Source: Mya arenaria
Lineage: Eukaryota; Mollusca; Bivalvia; Myida; Myidae
Assembly: GCF_026914265.1 (NCBI RefSeq)
Contig: NC_069123.1
Span: forward strand, 53,376,473-53,440,472
Length of the DNA stretch: 64,000 bases
Direction of reading: 5' to 3'
Under the pieces are notes generated by a model. That model saw only the letters and a list, made by a program, of their open reading frames with translations. It searched no databases and was not told where the DNA came from. A program made the translations under genes and the position numbers. Below are positions 22,600-34,893 of the stretch, piece by piece (the stretch's first letter is position 1; the number at the start of each line of letters is the position of its first letter).

Positions 22600-23290
22600 G
22601 ACCTTTGAACAATGTCAGTTCATAAAAAAGGGAAAAAAATTGCAACGAAATGTCCATTATGTCTAACCAATATTGCTGGTGCATTTGCAAGACCACATGG
22701 CATTACGTTTGTGCCATAGGATTGAAACTCCTCTATCCTTTATGCGTAACAACAATACAGCGTGGGTCTATTGCCTTTATGTGTCAAATACATTTAAAAA
22801 AAATTGCCTCTAAAAATACCACCAGGACACAACCAACTATTCTCGATGACCTTATATGCAGCATTCCATAGTAAATAAATTCTAAGTGTGACCTTGACGT
22901 TAGATGTATGGACACGGGTCTTGCGACATGTCAACTTGGTATGTGAAACACGTGTGGCAAGTTATTTGAAAATTTGTCCATACATGAGAAAGTTACAGCC
23001 TGGACATGACCACCTATACACTAGGTATGTCTTATTTGCAGCATTTCTTACTGCATTCATACACTAAGTGTGACCTTGACCTTTGAGGTAGGGATTTGGG
23101 TCTTGCAGGCAACACATCCTCTATATATGCCAAACACAATCATGTGGCAAGCTATTTTAAAATCTGTCCTTAACAAGAGAAAGTTACAGCTGGGACAAAA
23201 GAAGTTGAGCCATACTAACGGATAGACAGATCGACAGACGGTGCGATTTTAATATTCCCACCTTCCGATGCATATAAACACGCCGGGTAA
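22600..23290. repeat. Bivalve dispersed repeat, about two diverged ~185-bp units
   Basis: Two related units (about 22845-23020 and 23030-23210) share TAAGTGTGACCTTGAC, GTGGCAAG and GAGAAAGTTACAGC. The same family recurs at 46150-46450. The right end has a polypurine/GACAGA stretch and a short CCTTCCGATGCATATAAAC tail. ORF 22650-22871 falls here and is not a gene. Confidence 0.7.
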
Positions 23291-23299
23291 TCATTGGAG

Positions 23300-23890
23300 C
23301 CATAACATTTTGTTATGTGTTGAAAATGCTCCAACGCGTCTTCCATTATAGTGCCAATGAGTGGAATATGGATGTAAACTGTGAGTATGGTTTCTTATTT
23401 TTCATTTTTAGAGGTTTATACGATTAAATTCAAAAAATTGAGAATGTAGTTCAACAGAGGAATGGCCACGAGTTGTTCTACTGGTAACCTACAATGCTGG
23501 ATAAACAACAGAACTTTTAAGTCCAGTCAATTTCAATCCATGTGAAGGAGAAAGTTTAAATCAACAGTTCATATTTTATGCCAAAAAAGTAATCGATTCA
23601 TCTTCATAAAAAGCCACATACCATTATTATTTAAAACATATAACCATTAGTCAAGCATCAGAGGGATGTAGGTTAATAAATATGTATAGTGCCTTGAAAA
23701 TAATGACAAGATTTTCACACCATTTTGCATGAAAACATGTATTTCACCAAGGTATTAAAATACAGATCGACCATTCATTTTTCTAGTAAAAATTGAACAA
23801 TGTACCATTTGCAGTCTACAATTCACTTTGTATAATGTTTTTAACCAATGCACTGTTCCCTGAAAACTAATTTGCCATGTTCACTATATA
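23300..23890. other. Non-coding stretch before the COX10 3' end
   Basis: AT-rich with no exon or repeat recognised; the right part is probably COX10 3' UTR. Confidence 0.45.
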
Positions 23891-26800
23891 TCACAACGAA
23901 GGAACCAATGCAGATTGTGGATTTGTTGACTGAAGTTGCTCTGGTTTGTTCTCTCCTCTTTTCTTGCATGCAATCATTAACACCATAAGTATTGGTATAT
24001 GAGCTAGAGTGAATCTAAACAGTTTTCTTGAAGAGTTACTGTCCCCTTTTCTGTAGAAGTTCCATGCCAGGTATGACATGTACACATTCAGGGGTAGTGA
24101 ATATGCCACAAAGGTCCATGTGGTGAGATCTACAAGCGGGGCCACCCCACAGAGTCCAATCATTCCAATGCTGTGACGTAGAGCAACTCGCTTGCACATG
24201 TCTGGTCTCACCACGCTCGACATGCGGTAGCCCCCACGGGAGTAGTCTGGACGGAGGTTCCAGGACAGAGAGTTGAAGTGGGGGAACTGCCATGCATAGA
24301 GAATTGCTGCCAGCAACCATGCTCCTGAACATATAGAAGTATATTATACTTTTTACTCTTGATAGCTTAAACTAAGTCCCTGTATTTTCAATTGATTTAT
24401 TAGTATTTATTCACTACTACCCGGTAGTAGTTGCAGAACTGTAGATAAATATAAACAATAAGAATTAAATTTCCTACACAAATTGTCATTATGAACATCA
24501 ATGAAATATATGTACATAAAATTAAGTGGACATCTAGAGCAAGTTTTATTCTTGGCCAAGTAACTACATGCATGACCAATACTTTAACAATATTACAACA
24601 ACAAACAGATGAGTGAATAAAAGATTGTTCCATTGACAATCAATGCTTCAATATCTTTAAAGTATGTTACTTTTAAACTTTGATAGGTCAAAAGTAAGTG
24701 TACAATATACATGAGACTGAAAAGATTTCAAGATCAAAATTTTGTTTGATGAGAACTCTATATAAAACAGATTTCCTGTCATTTTCCTCCTTTCTATCTT
24801 TTCTTTATTTTTCAATATAAGACATTACCAAACATTGAACAAGGTCAAGTTTTAACTCAACTTTTGAGACATTTACTGATACCAGGATAAACAATGGGTC
24901 ATGATGACCTGATTTATGACCTTGTTGTCTCCTATCTCCACTACATAACTGGACATTTACCTGGCTCAAGGCCCCCAGTGCAGGCAGCCCAACCCATCAT
25001 AGGCGGGATGGCACCAACCACAGACCCAACCCATGTGTTTGCGATGCTGTACCGCTTCATGGGCGTGTACACCATAGTGTACAGCCCGAGGTTGAAAGCC
25101 CCCAGCGCAGCTGTTACAGGGTTTACCCCTGCAGCCAGGATTCCAACACCCATTGTACCAGTTATCACAGAAAACGTAGCAGCATGCAGGGGACTGCAAT
25201 AAAAAATTATAACATTCTTTAGCTCTTACTGTCAGACAAATGTATAAAATGTTGTTTATAATTCATAGTTCTGTACACCAGTAAATACTTTCCAAATAAT
25301 CTAACCTCAAATGACCCCTGACAAGGACTCTGTTCTTTGTTCTGTTCATCTGTGCATCAAAGGGCACTTCAAAGAACTGGAAAAGAAAACAATCTATTCA
25401 ATCCCTGTAATTCATCATTTTATGCAGTATATTAACACCAAATGTAGCACGGGCATTTTACTTTTCAGTTAAGTTTTTTGCTTTGAAGATTAAACATGAA
25501 ATGTTTCAAACACAAGGAAGACAGATATTTTATAGCAGTTACCGGTATGTTTTAACTCTTATGATCTGTGTGAATAGTTCTAGACCCTATTTGACATTTT
25601 TTTTTTATAACCAGTGGCATAGCTTCCTATAGGCCGCGGCCTACACAATTTTCAGTAAAACAATAATAAAAATGCCAAATCTGCAATAAAAACTTAATTA
25701 ATATATCGGAAACCAGGTATTTCAAATCTATCGTTTTCCTTTTCACTAAAATACACATTCATACGACATGAATGTTACGTATATAATTTGTCGTAATTTG
25801 CATACCAGTAGTCTGCGCTTTGACGCTGTTTATTACATAAAACATTTATTTAAGGTAAAACATATTGATATCGTTACTCTCATTAATGTTTTTACAACAA
25901 AGAATTATACGCTAAAACGCACCCAAGACCACCTAGCTAAAACGAAATCCCAAGGATGCATGCCCTTGTGCCCCCCCCCCTCAGAGAGTGGCCTACACAT
26001 ATACGTCAAGCTACGCCCCTGATAACCAAATGTATTTTTGAGATAGTTTTACCAAAAGTATGCCAAAACTGCTTGTCAGTTTTTGTTTGCCAAAGTAGTG
26101 TCTAGTAAAATTATTTTATTCAACCTATGAAAACTAAACCATTTTGTTTAAATAACAGTTACCTGATTGATGGAATTAGCTGAGCAGGATGTGAGGGCTG
26201 TCCCAGCAGTACACAAAAGAAATGTGCTTAACATGAAAGGGTCAGGCGCCATGGCGTACCCAGCCATTGTGGTGATTACTACCAAACCTGCAATTATATA
26301 CCGAAATCCACATAACTTATAACATACCATATGATACTCTAAAAAGCAATTATAACATCATGGCAATGGTATTGCTGCTAAACTACATATTAAAGCCAAA
26401 AGCTGAACAAAACAAAACTGAAAACAATAAACATACTAACCAATGACAATTATAAGTTATTTTGCAAAAAAACCCTTATATTATAGAGAACATCATTCTC
26501 CATGGAGGAAATTAAAGGATATTCATACAATGTCATGAACATTCAATGCTGTCAGAATTTATCCCAAATGTACAACTAACAAAAAAGATCCTTTTCTTAC
26601 CTGTCAGTCTGATTTTTGAAAGTTTCATGTAGTATTCAGGTAGCTTGTTGTAGTCCAGTTTCGTTTCCCGCCACAATACCTCAGTGATGGATTCAATATT
26701 TTGAGCTGGGTTTGTGTTATCCATTTCCAGTTCCTCCACGTAGTCAAGATTGATTTCCAAAGTCTCATCTCTGTCTTTAACGTTCACTTCTATTGGCTTA

Positions 26801-29800
26801 CTTGATGATTTGTTTATATCAACTGTCACCGAGCTCTTTTTAAAATATAAAAACAAATCATCATCAAAAGTAGAGTCCTTATCAGTGGCTGAATTGGGAA
26901 TTATGTCATTTTCCTGTTTGTCTACATAGAGCAGCTGTGGCTGTGTAATCTTGCTGCGGATGTTTTTAGGAACCCTGATGTTCAGCTGCTTTCTCTTTAA
27001 TCTGGGTCTTTCCAAAGCTTGATTGTGAGAAGACCCATTATGTCCATGGTCACATTCATCAGTTAGAACTTTCGGTTTAGTTGCAAACTGAAAGATATAA
27101 ATGAAAGGAACTAGAAACCTACTTTACAACAAGAATTCTATACGCTACAAACCCCGATATCTGTTTTGTTATCATCATAACAGAACATACAGATATTGAT
27201 ATACTTATATATACGGTATCAGCTATCAGATCCAACAATAGCTGAGTGAATTATCATTTATAACTATCAACTTTCCAATCAACTCTAACTACTGTGTTAA
27301 AAATATTCATGCAGAGGTCTGATTTCTGAATATTTCACATGTCAAATGTGTGAATTTATAACCAGGCAAAATGGACAAACACCATCATTTATTTAAGTTT
27401 ATATGTGTGCCATTCATTATTTGATAGTGGAACATTTAACGATTTTCTATACATATATTTTCTCTCAGTATACTGTAGATTCAGCAACATTTACACTAGA
27501 TTGTTAACATTGTTTCAGTCTGCGAAACAAAAAAAATAAGCATAGGCCATTTGGGCCTATAACCTTAACAAATCCATAGGCCCGACACATATTTCATAGG
27601 CCCAAAGAAAAATAACAAGTTTGACCACTTCATAGAGTATTTAATGCTATTCTCTTGTAAAAAGGACAACAAAGAAAACACACGGTCCTTGGCCATCTTT
27701 ACATCATCATCATCAGCATCTGAATCCTCTGAGTCAAAGCTGTCAATTGTTGTCCTCCGAAACATACATATTTATTACATTGGACGATTCAATGATTTCA
27801 GTACCATATACCGTTCAAGTATGTAGGTTATTTTATAAAAAAATCTATCTATTGCCATTTGCTTTGGTGCAAGTCGAGGCTAAGCATCTTAGCAAATGCC
27901 AAAGATACGAAACAAAACTACCATCTATTAAGTTATTACAGAATTTCCGTTAGCAAATCAGTGCACGGCATAGTGAAATCGGAACATGATGATGAGTTGT
28001 AGTGATCGTGAAGGTCAATGCATCTGGAATATTGATTATTTAATATAGCACAAACAAACCATGATATCTACCAGTAATTGATGCGAAGGGTGACAATGAA
28101 ATCACCTGGTCAAATATGTGAAAGTTATTAAAATTATTTATTGTTCCACATGAAGTAGTTTAGCTGCAATAGATCAACTCTGTGTCCTTTTCACTTCAAT
28201 GTCAGTCATTTGCCAGGTCACAGTTCATTATAGCCAGCTACATGGCTTTCAGGAACACATTTAAATTATGTTTTGCAGCAAACAGAAGAATACAAACATG
28301 AAAAAATAACAGCTCTTATATTTAGATATGTGTCAAATTTCATACTATAACATTAAAATAGTGTTTGCAAACACATCTTCGCGACTGGGCTTGATCAATG
28401 TTCAATTCTAAACAATCACGAAAGTCGCGAAAGTATGTGACAAAACGATTTTCTAAGTCGAGGCGCGGCAATTTTGATTAATTTATACGAATTATGTTTT
28501 CTGCATAAATAAATTAATGTTTTTTAAAGACATGAAGTCTGTTCTGTACCTAATATCGCATTCCATCGCTGAAAATTGATCAACTGGTTCTGTTATCGGC
28601 TATTCCATCGTGACGTCATCAAATGGCAGATAATTTAAAAAACGGTTAAATGTATTTGAGAGTGTATACGGTGAAGCATTGTAATGCAATCACACACTTT
28701 ATGATTCATTTTTGTGGACACGAAAAAGAAAATCGATTATTTGTGAAATTAAGCAAGTATTCGTCCATAAAAAATGATAGGCCTGCCGGGCGTACTCTCT
28801 GCCGATTTTGACAGGCCCGACGGATTTTTTTATACGCCACGGGCATCGGGCGTGTGGCTTATATCGCAGACTGTTATTTTGACATTTGATCTAGGGACCA
28901 TCATTCTTTTTTATATCCCTTTTTATATGAACTTGACCTAGATTTTATAAACCCTCATTCTAGTCCAAATAATTGTACGTTGACGGATTTTTTTTAGATT
29001 TTTGATATATGGCAAATCCTTCACTTACAAATTGTTTAGTATCAAAAGTATTAAAGTAGTTGTTCCGATCAGGATTCCGAGTTAAAGCATATAGCGTCTG
29101 TAAAATATCATAAAAACAAGAAATATTACCAGATAATGTTATTTTATATTAGTTGCGTACACAAAATATAAATATCCAACTTATAATTATGAGTTTGACG
29201 GCTTTTCTTCTTTTCATTCTGTCAAAACATAACGATATATACATGACGGGCACCTGCAAGGCTTCAGGGCACAGTTTTAAATCACTCGGAACATTTTGGC
29301 CATGGCCGAGTTGTTACGATTGTATAACGAGGTCTACCTCGAAGCTTTGTCGGAGGAGGCCGAGTTATTACGATTGTATCGAGTTGTTCCCCTTCGCATA
29401 ATTGTTTTCTGTGTCAGTCAACTTTCGTTTTATTGGAAAGGTAAACAACTTGTTTTAATGCATTAAATGCTTGTTTAGTGCAAAATTATAGCATTTCACT
29501 TACATGGAAAATATGAATATAACTCTTTATGATCAATTTCAACCATAAAATACTTTTCAATATTTTTAAAACACCCCCGTTTTTTGCACATTTGCACATT
29601 CCCGTTTAGACGTTAGGGATTGGAAGAATCCCGTAAAACACGTCTATTATTTTAGACTAACCCTCATTCCAACCAAGTTTCATAAGGTTTCATTTAAAAT
29701 GTCAATATAAAGAAAAGAATGGCCTCTAGAAATTAAACAATATTTGCTTGTGGACAAGTTATCAAACAAGACTATATGCTATAGACAAAATCAATCTTGA

Positions 29801-32046
29801 ATTCTTAGAAGCACACAAACATTCTGGCCCGAGTTTCATAAAGAAAAATAAATTGGATAAAATCTTTGGCAGGGTCTCAGATTTAAAAGATTTGAGTGAG
29901 TTTAAAATTGACCCAGATTTCATTTATAAAGTCTTCTTTTTTTTAAAGATTTTGTTTAAAAATGTGCCAAGAGTGTTTTCAGTTGTTGTCTTTTTCCATT
30001 ATTTGACCCAATGGCAATGACCTTCTTTATGGTCAAACATGATGATCTATGACTAAACTTGCAAAGATTGATTTAGATTCTATGGGTAGAATTTCTGTAA
30101 GAAAATGTTGATGCTACAGTGCATACAAAATATTGACCATGCACAAGTTGCAGACAGGTGGAATAATTGCCTATTTTTTAACCAAGCGTCATATGGAACT
30201 TAAGGAAAATCATCTGTTTTAAACATTTCTGGTTTATCAGTATCCCACCAAGTAAGGCATTACTTTCCCTTATGAAGAGGCATCAGATAATACAATAACC
30301 AAGTTCTATCTTACACAATAAACAAGTTCTATCTTACAAGCAAGCACAATTTTATTTCGGAAGTCTTATTCAACTATTACATAATGACTTTGTGCCATTG
30401 TTATGCTTCTTTTGCATTGATTTACACTATGAATTTGATGTCAATGTTGACCCTAACAGTGATGTTAATTAACTTCTGCAACTGAATCTGGCAATGTCAT
30501 TTTGAATTACATTAATGGTTGACAATGCTTTTTTTCTGTGAGCGCATCTGCAGCATTGTCTGTTTAATTGGTAATTTGCATTTACAGTCAGTCACATTAT
30601 AGTAATCATTAGTTCTGGCTTCCATAACTTTAATGTAGCTATTCATTTTTTTATGTTTACTCAGACAACGCGAAAACTTTTTTTTTACAGGACATTGCGA
30701 CAGGTAAACACTGAAAGTTTACCTGTCGCACCAAATTTTTACCTGTCGCAATGTTACAAACAGTATTCAGTTACATCAGCCTAAACCTTGATTTTAAGCC
30801 TCTTTTTTAAATAAGTTTTGTAATTCCCCATTATAACAGGTTTAGATCTTTTTGGTTAGATTTGTCCTACAGTACTATAATAAATTACAAAAAAAGCCAA
30901 ACATCATGTAAAAAAAATCAATATTCGAATCTTATAAATGTCATAATTTTTTCTTTCCTTGCCTCCCAAAAAACTCATATCTGGTTCGTCTACCCATGGA
31001 ACTTGCTCTTTTAATTCATCTTTAAATTAAAGATACAGTACGGTTATAAAATGTAACAAATTGTACTACAAGTCAAACTCAGGCACAACATTTATGCAAT
31101 ACCGAAAGTAGAGTTCTTGTTATTGGCAATGTTAAATGGAGCGGAAAGAAAGTCAGCTCGGTATATTAATCATCATATTTAAATTAACACGATTGCCGGG
31201 AACCACTTCGCCGAAAATAAATACATACGGAATTTTGTAATTTCCGAACATTTCCGTAAAATAAAAGTATTAGATTACGAGCTGAAATCGGAACCTTACG
31301 CATTTTATCGGCTTTTACGGAAACATGTCGAAACAGGGTTTACAAATAGTGATACACGGATCAACACGCTGATTAATCATGATATAATAGTTAAAAAAAA
31401 CTCTGAACATTTATTTAGAAACTGAAAGTAAATTTTCCGAAAATTAAACGGTGCTGACTTTAATTTTTCACCGGACATTGTGACCGACCAAAACAAAAGT
31501 TTCGTCGGTCAAAATGGAAATATACCGGACATGTCCGACTGTCAGACGGACATTAGCATTGTCTGGTTTACTACACATTAACACAGTTAAACACATACCA
31601 AAAGGTAATATGTAATGTGTTCTTGAGCTGAGTAATCATATGCATTAAAGTCATTGGCAACATCCAAGAAGATGGCCATTTTATTTAGTTTGACCAGCTT
31701 GAAAACAACCAAGAAGTCTAGTCAACGTCACTGATCTGTCATCGTTTATCAGTGGTCTAATCATTTTTAACAGTTTAATTAGTGTTGTTGTTTTTTTCAA
31801 ACTGTTTTGTATGGCTACGTTAACTCTTTAAACCTCCAGTTCACTTTGAATTTGAAAAATGTATATAAGAATACTTACCCACTTGGTTAAGTAAACATTT
31901 TTGATCAGACAATTTGGGTCGAGACAATTTCTACATAACGTTGGATTCTTCACAGGAGTTATTCCAGATAAGCCGCTGTATAAACGTTTTCCGTTTACAA
32001 TTGGTGAGCTGGCTTTCCGTAGATACTTTGCTTGAAAAAATGACAT
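23891..32046 (-). CDS. COX10: Protoheme IX farnesyltransferase, mitochondrial (COX10)
   Basis: Inner-membrane UbiA-family prenyltransferase that adds farnesyl to heme b to make heme O, the precursor of heme A for cytochrome c oxidase. Six minus-strand exons: 31879-32046, 26601-27087, 26163-26287, 25306-25376, 24961-25193 and 23891-24324, all GT-AG with matching phases, giving 505 residues (human 443). Exon 1 ([20 protein letters not shown]...) is basic and hydroxylated, like a mitochondrial presequence. Exon 2 holds a poorly conserved acidic region and ends at LSKIRLTG. Then come [20 protein letters not shown], the first Asp-rich prenyl-diphosphate motif, [17 protein letters not shown], and [20 protein letters not shown] with the second Asp region. 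Several hydrophobic membrane segments are visible. The start is the first ATG of the exon-1 frame after a GTG; the extra length lies in exon 2. Confidence 0.95.
25612..26021. mobile_element. hAT-like MITE with CAGGGGCGTAGC-type ends, 410 bp
   Basis: Left end CAGTGGCATAGCTTCC and right end, reverse complemented, CAGGGGCGTAGCTTGACG. ATAAC abuts both ends (25607-25611 and 26022-26026) as a short direct repeat. CAG(G/T)GGC(G/A)TAGC ends are common on animal hAT-type MITEs. It lies in a COX10 intron and has no coding capacity. Confidence 0.7.
27516..28873. mobile_element. Putative TIR element, 1358 bp, in COX10 intron 1
   Basis: Ends are inverted copies of CAGTCTGCGA. Both subterminal regions are rich in GGCCC/GGGCC: 'ataggccca' recurs on the left and 'gcccgacgg', 'gggcgt' on the right. 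A minus-strand ORF (27565-27765) has an acidic Ser/Asp stretch ([14 protein letters not shown]) but no recognisable transposase. A clear target duplication was not found, so the boundaries are less certain. Confidence 0.5.
28874..30661. other. COX10 intron 1, no gene recognised
   Basis: AT-rich. Near 29290-29390 the string GGCCGAGTTGTTACGATTGT recurs about 55 bases later with changes. ORF 29748-30020 (90 codons, Lys-rich) has no recognisable homology or splice context. Confidence 0.45.
30662..31565. mobile_element. hAT-like TIR element, 904 bp, with 7-bp target duplication
   Basis: Ends CAGACAACGC and, inverted, CAGACAATGC. GTTTACT lies directly outside both ends (30655-30661 and 31566-31572). 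Just inside the left end are local inverted copies (AAAGTTTACCTGTCGC against GCGACAGGTAAACACT) that could form a hairpin; the right end has ACCGGACATGTCCG. No transposase is seen. Confidence 0.7.
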
Positions 32047-32169
32047 TGTCGTTAACGTTTTTATCACATATTTCAGCGTTTTATAGTATCAACAAAAGTA
32101 AGAAGTTCTGTTCCATGGGCGCAGCCATTTTGTCAAGGTTAGGTCTGATGGAACCCAAAGTCACCAATT

Positions 32170-32875
32170 AATGGCAAGAAAATTTCGGACTAGATTATGT
32201 TGCAATTTTTCATTTATTGAGTGCTGTAAAAAAACTTACACTTTGATCGTGTTACGCCTCGCATTCCACGAAAAAAACATTTGGTTTTATTTATTTCTAT
32301 TTGAGTTATTTTAATACAATAAGTGCCAGTTTTCAATCCCCTTTCCTTTTTGACCAATTTCAATTAAATTTGAAATATAAACCCTTCATGAGGCACTTCC
32401 AATATGTATACACAAAATAACAATTATTAATTTAAACAAATCAGTTGTGAGTGTAGTTCACGTTTTTAGTGGATTCCTGTATCACCCCGCACCGGGCCGT
32501 GACGCCATCACCGTGACTTAACTTATTATGTTGTTGTTTTTAAATGCTTTTAAATAAAGTGGCATACCATATATTAGTGACTGCAATTCACAATCGGCAA
32601 ATCCAGACATAAGTAGGGCTGAATTAATAAAAACTCCGATGTTTCAGTACTTTTTGAGTTAGTGTGCGGACAAGCAGCTTCCTTACTAATGTCTTGGGCC
32701 CTCAGCGCCTATTATCTATAACTAAATATGAATGACTGATACTATTATTGTGGTTTTGGGTGACAAATTAAGGTATGCCCGACGGGCGCAACCTTGGACG
32801 GATAGACAAAGCGGCGACTGCATGCGCTCTTTTCAAAGTAGCATAACAACAAGCTTTCATGGCTTGTTCCATCAG
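32170..32875. other. Intergenic AT-rich DNA upstream of COX10
   Basis: No exon recognised. The bases just above 32046 on the minus strand should hold the COX10 promoter and 5' UTR; no TATA or other definite motif was identified. Confidence 0.4.
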
Positions 32876-33455
32876 ATGTGCAAGAGTCAAGTATCAATGC
32901 TACTGTTGTTATTATACAAATGGTTTTAAAAGTGCAGTGCAATGCTCATGTCTTCATGTAAATTGTTCAGTTATTGAACTTTATACAAGACATTAATTAG
33001 ATTTTTTTTTAAAAAAAACATCAAGTGTAACGGTCCGCTGTAGGCGGCGGATGTGCGTTCATAGTGTAACGGTCCGCTGTAGGCGGCGGATGTGCGTTCA
33101 TAGTGTAACGGTCCGCTGTAGGCGGCGGATGTACGTTCATAGTGTAACGGTCCGCAGTAGCCGGCGGATGTGCGTTCATAATAGCTTGGTTGGTAATATA
33201 CAAATTAACAAAGCCCGGGCTCTGGGTGAATAGAGGATTTAGTATATATAAAGACCAGTGGACCCCTTTAGAGTCGAGCATGCTTTTCTCTGAAGGGATT
33301 TGTTGGCCTTGTTTGACGTCGCACGTTACACAAGTATCAATGCCGTTCTTACACAAGGGTTTTAAAAATGCAATGCAATTCTCATGTCTTCATGTATATT
33401 TGTTCAGGTATTGAAATTTATATAATACCATAAATTGGATTTTTTTAAAAACATA
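32876..33455. repeat. Local duplication flanking a 39-bp minisatellite
   Basis: About 32876-33020 and 33310-33455 are diverged direct copies: both contain CTCATGTCTTCATGTA, a 'caagtatcaatg' string upstream and an oligo-T/oligo-A end. Between them lies the GC-rich minisatellite at 33024-33180. Confidence 0.7.
33024..33180. repeat. 39-bp GC-rich minisatellite, 4 copies
   Basis: Unit GTGTAACGGTCCGCTGTAGG plus CGGCGGATGTGCGTTCATA. Copies differ by one to three bases. Overlapping ORFs (33021-33356 minus, 33051-33233 plus) repeat DRYTMNAHPPPTA or CVHSVTVRCRRRM and are artefacts. Confidence 0.95.
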
Positions 33456-33539
33456 GCAGCATCTATCACATATTCATCTTAATCCGTTCTTTTATGTAAT
33501 AAAAACTTCTTCACAGTCAAAATTTTTAATTGAAGATTG

Positions 33540-33606
<67 letters not shown>
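33540..33606. repeat. (AT)n microsatellite, about 66 bp
   Basis: Uninterrupted alternating AT; the YIYIYI reading across it is an artefact. Confidence 0.98.
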
Positions 33607-33609
<3 letters not shown>

Positions 33610-33610
<1 letters not shown>

Positions 33611-34893
33611 ATAAAACTCGTTCAAAACATGTCTACAGGTCTAATTACAACAATTTACTATGACAAGGCAACAAGCTTTAAATTTCAGCAAAAGTTGTTT
33701 TTAAAGGCCGACGATGACAATTTGGCACCATCAATATTTAAAACTGCATTTGAATTATCACATTTGTAAGGTAAGATGCTGCCAGAGACATTTTTGATTG
33801 AATCTGTTTTAAGCTACATTGTATCTTTTCAGATAAAATAGCTAGATTCAACACTTCTTACTTCTTTTTAAACAACATTGATGAAGTTTATATAATACTG
33901 CAAATGATCGTCATGACTTTGTCATTGTTTTCTGAACTCTGAAAGGGTATCTCTTTAAATATGATTAAAAATATTTCTGATAGCATCCAAATTGAAGCTT
34001 CGTTCTCTGCTTGGGTCAAGCGTCGGACCCTTCAACAGATGCAATGGAGAATATTGACAATAATTTATCTATAAAGGCGGCCAACAGCGAACTGTTACCA
34101 GTTTGTGCATTAAACACTAACTGCAGTTTGCCAATAAAAATATATTCTAGTTGTTTTTACACATCTAACTGTACAATTTTGTTTGTACCAAACCGCAGTT
34201 TTATCCAGTTGTATATACAATCGCTGCTGATGGTTATGTACCAGGGTATCAAGAGATACTAAAACAATCCAGTATGATAAAAATATTCTCGTTTCTAGTT
34301 TTACCTAGGAAAAGAATATAAAGAATCATGTTTTTCGATATAGATCAACTTATTAAGCTTATGACGCACTGCAGTATATATATATTTTTTTTTAAATCAC
34401 AGTTAAATTCAATTGTATTTGCATTACAATCAACGTTAACCTGTAGATGTTAATTGATGTGAGTTTATTTCTATTTTCTGCATTACGAATAAAATATCAT
34501 TCATTTAAGTTTTACCAGGTCTATAACATGATCCATGATCGGAAATACAATTTATCTTATAGTATCCTAAACAATTATTTAAACAAGCAATAGAGTGAAA
34601 TATAAAATTATACTAGAGGTTCGCCATAAATTTAAACGATTTTTCACCTTAGTATGGTGGTGTGTAGCCGTTTCTTGTTCTTCATTGTTAGATGTGTTCC
34701 AAATTACATTACTTAGCCAATCATATGATTACAATCGTATGATCAACCAATCAAATAATAGAAAAATGGGTCATAGCCCAATATGTCACCCATCATAACA
34801 ATTGTTTGAGGAATTTCAATAAAATGCGTTTTACTTTATGCTAACATCACGGATTACTTATACAACGGCGCTTCCAAAGGTTGGACTGGACTA
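33610..34893. other. Intergenic DNA and WIPI2 5' region
   Basis: AT-rich, no exon recognised. The last part should include the WIPI2 promoter and 5' UTR; no specific element was identified. Confidence 0.4.

Noticed and set aside
29748-30020. 90-codon Lys-rich plus ORF in COX10 intron 1
   Set aside because: No recognisable family, no splice context, AT-rich surroundings; chance ORF is likelier.
33021-33356. HPPPTADRYTMNA repeat protein
   Set aside because: Translation of the 39-bp GC-rich minisatellite.
34011-34262. 83-codon plus ORF upstream of WIPI2
   Set aside because: No homology recognised and no link by splice signals to WIPI2 exon 1, which has its own strong match at 34894.
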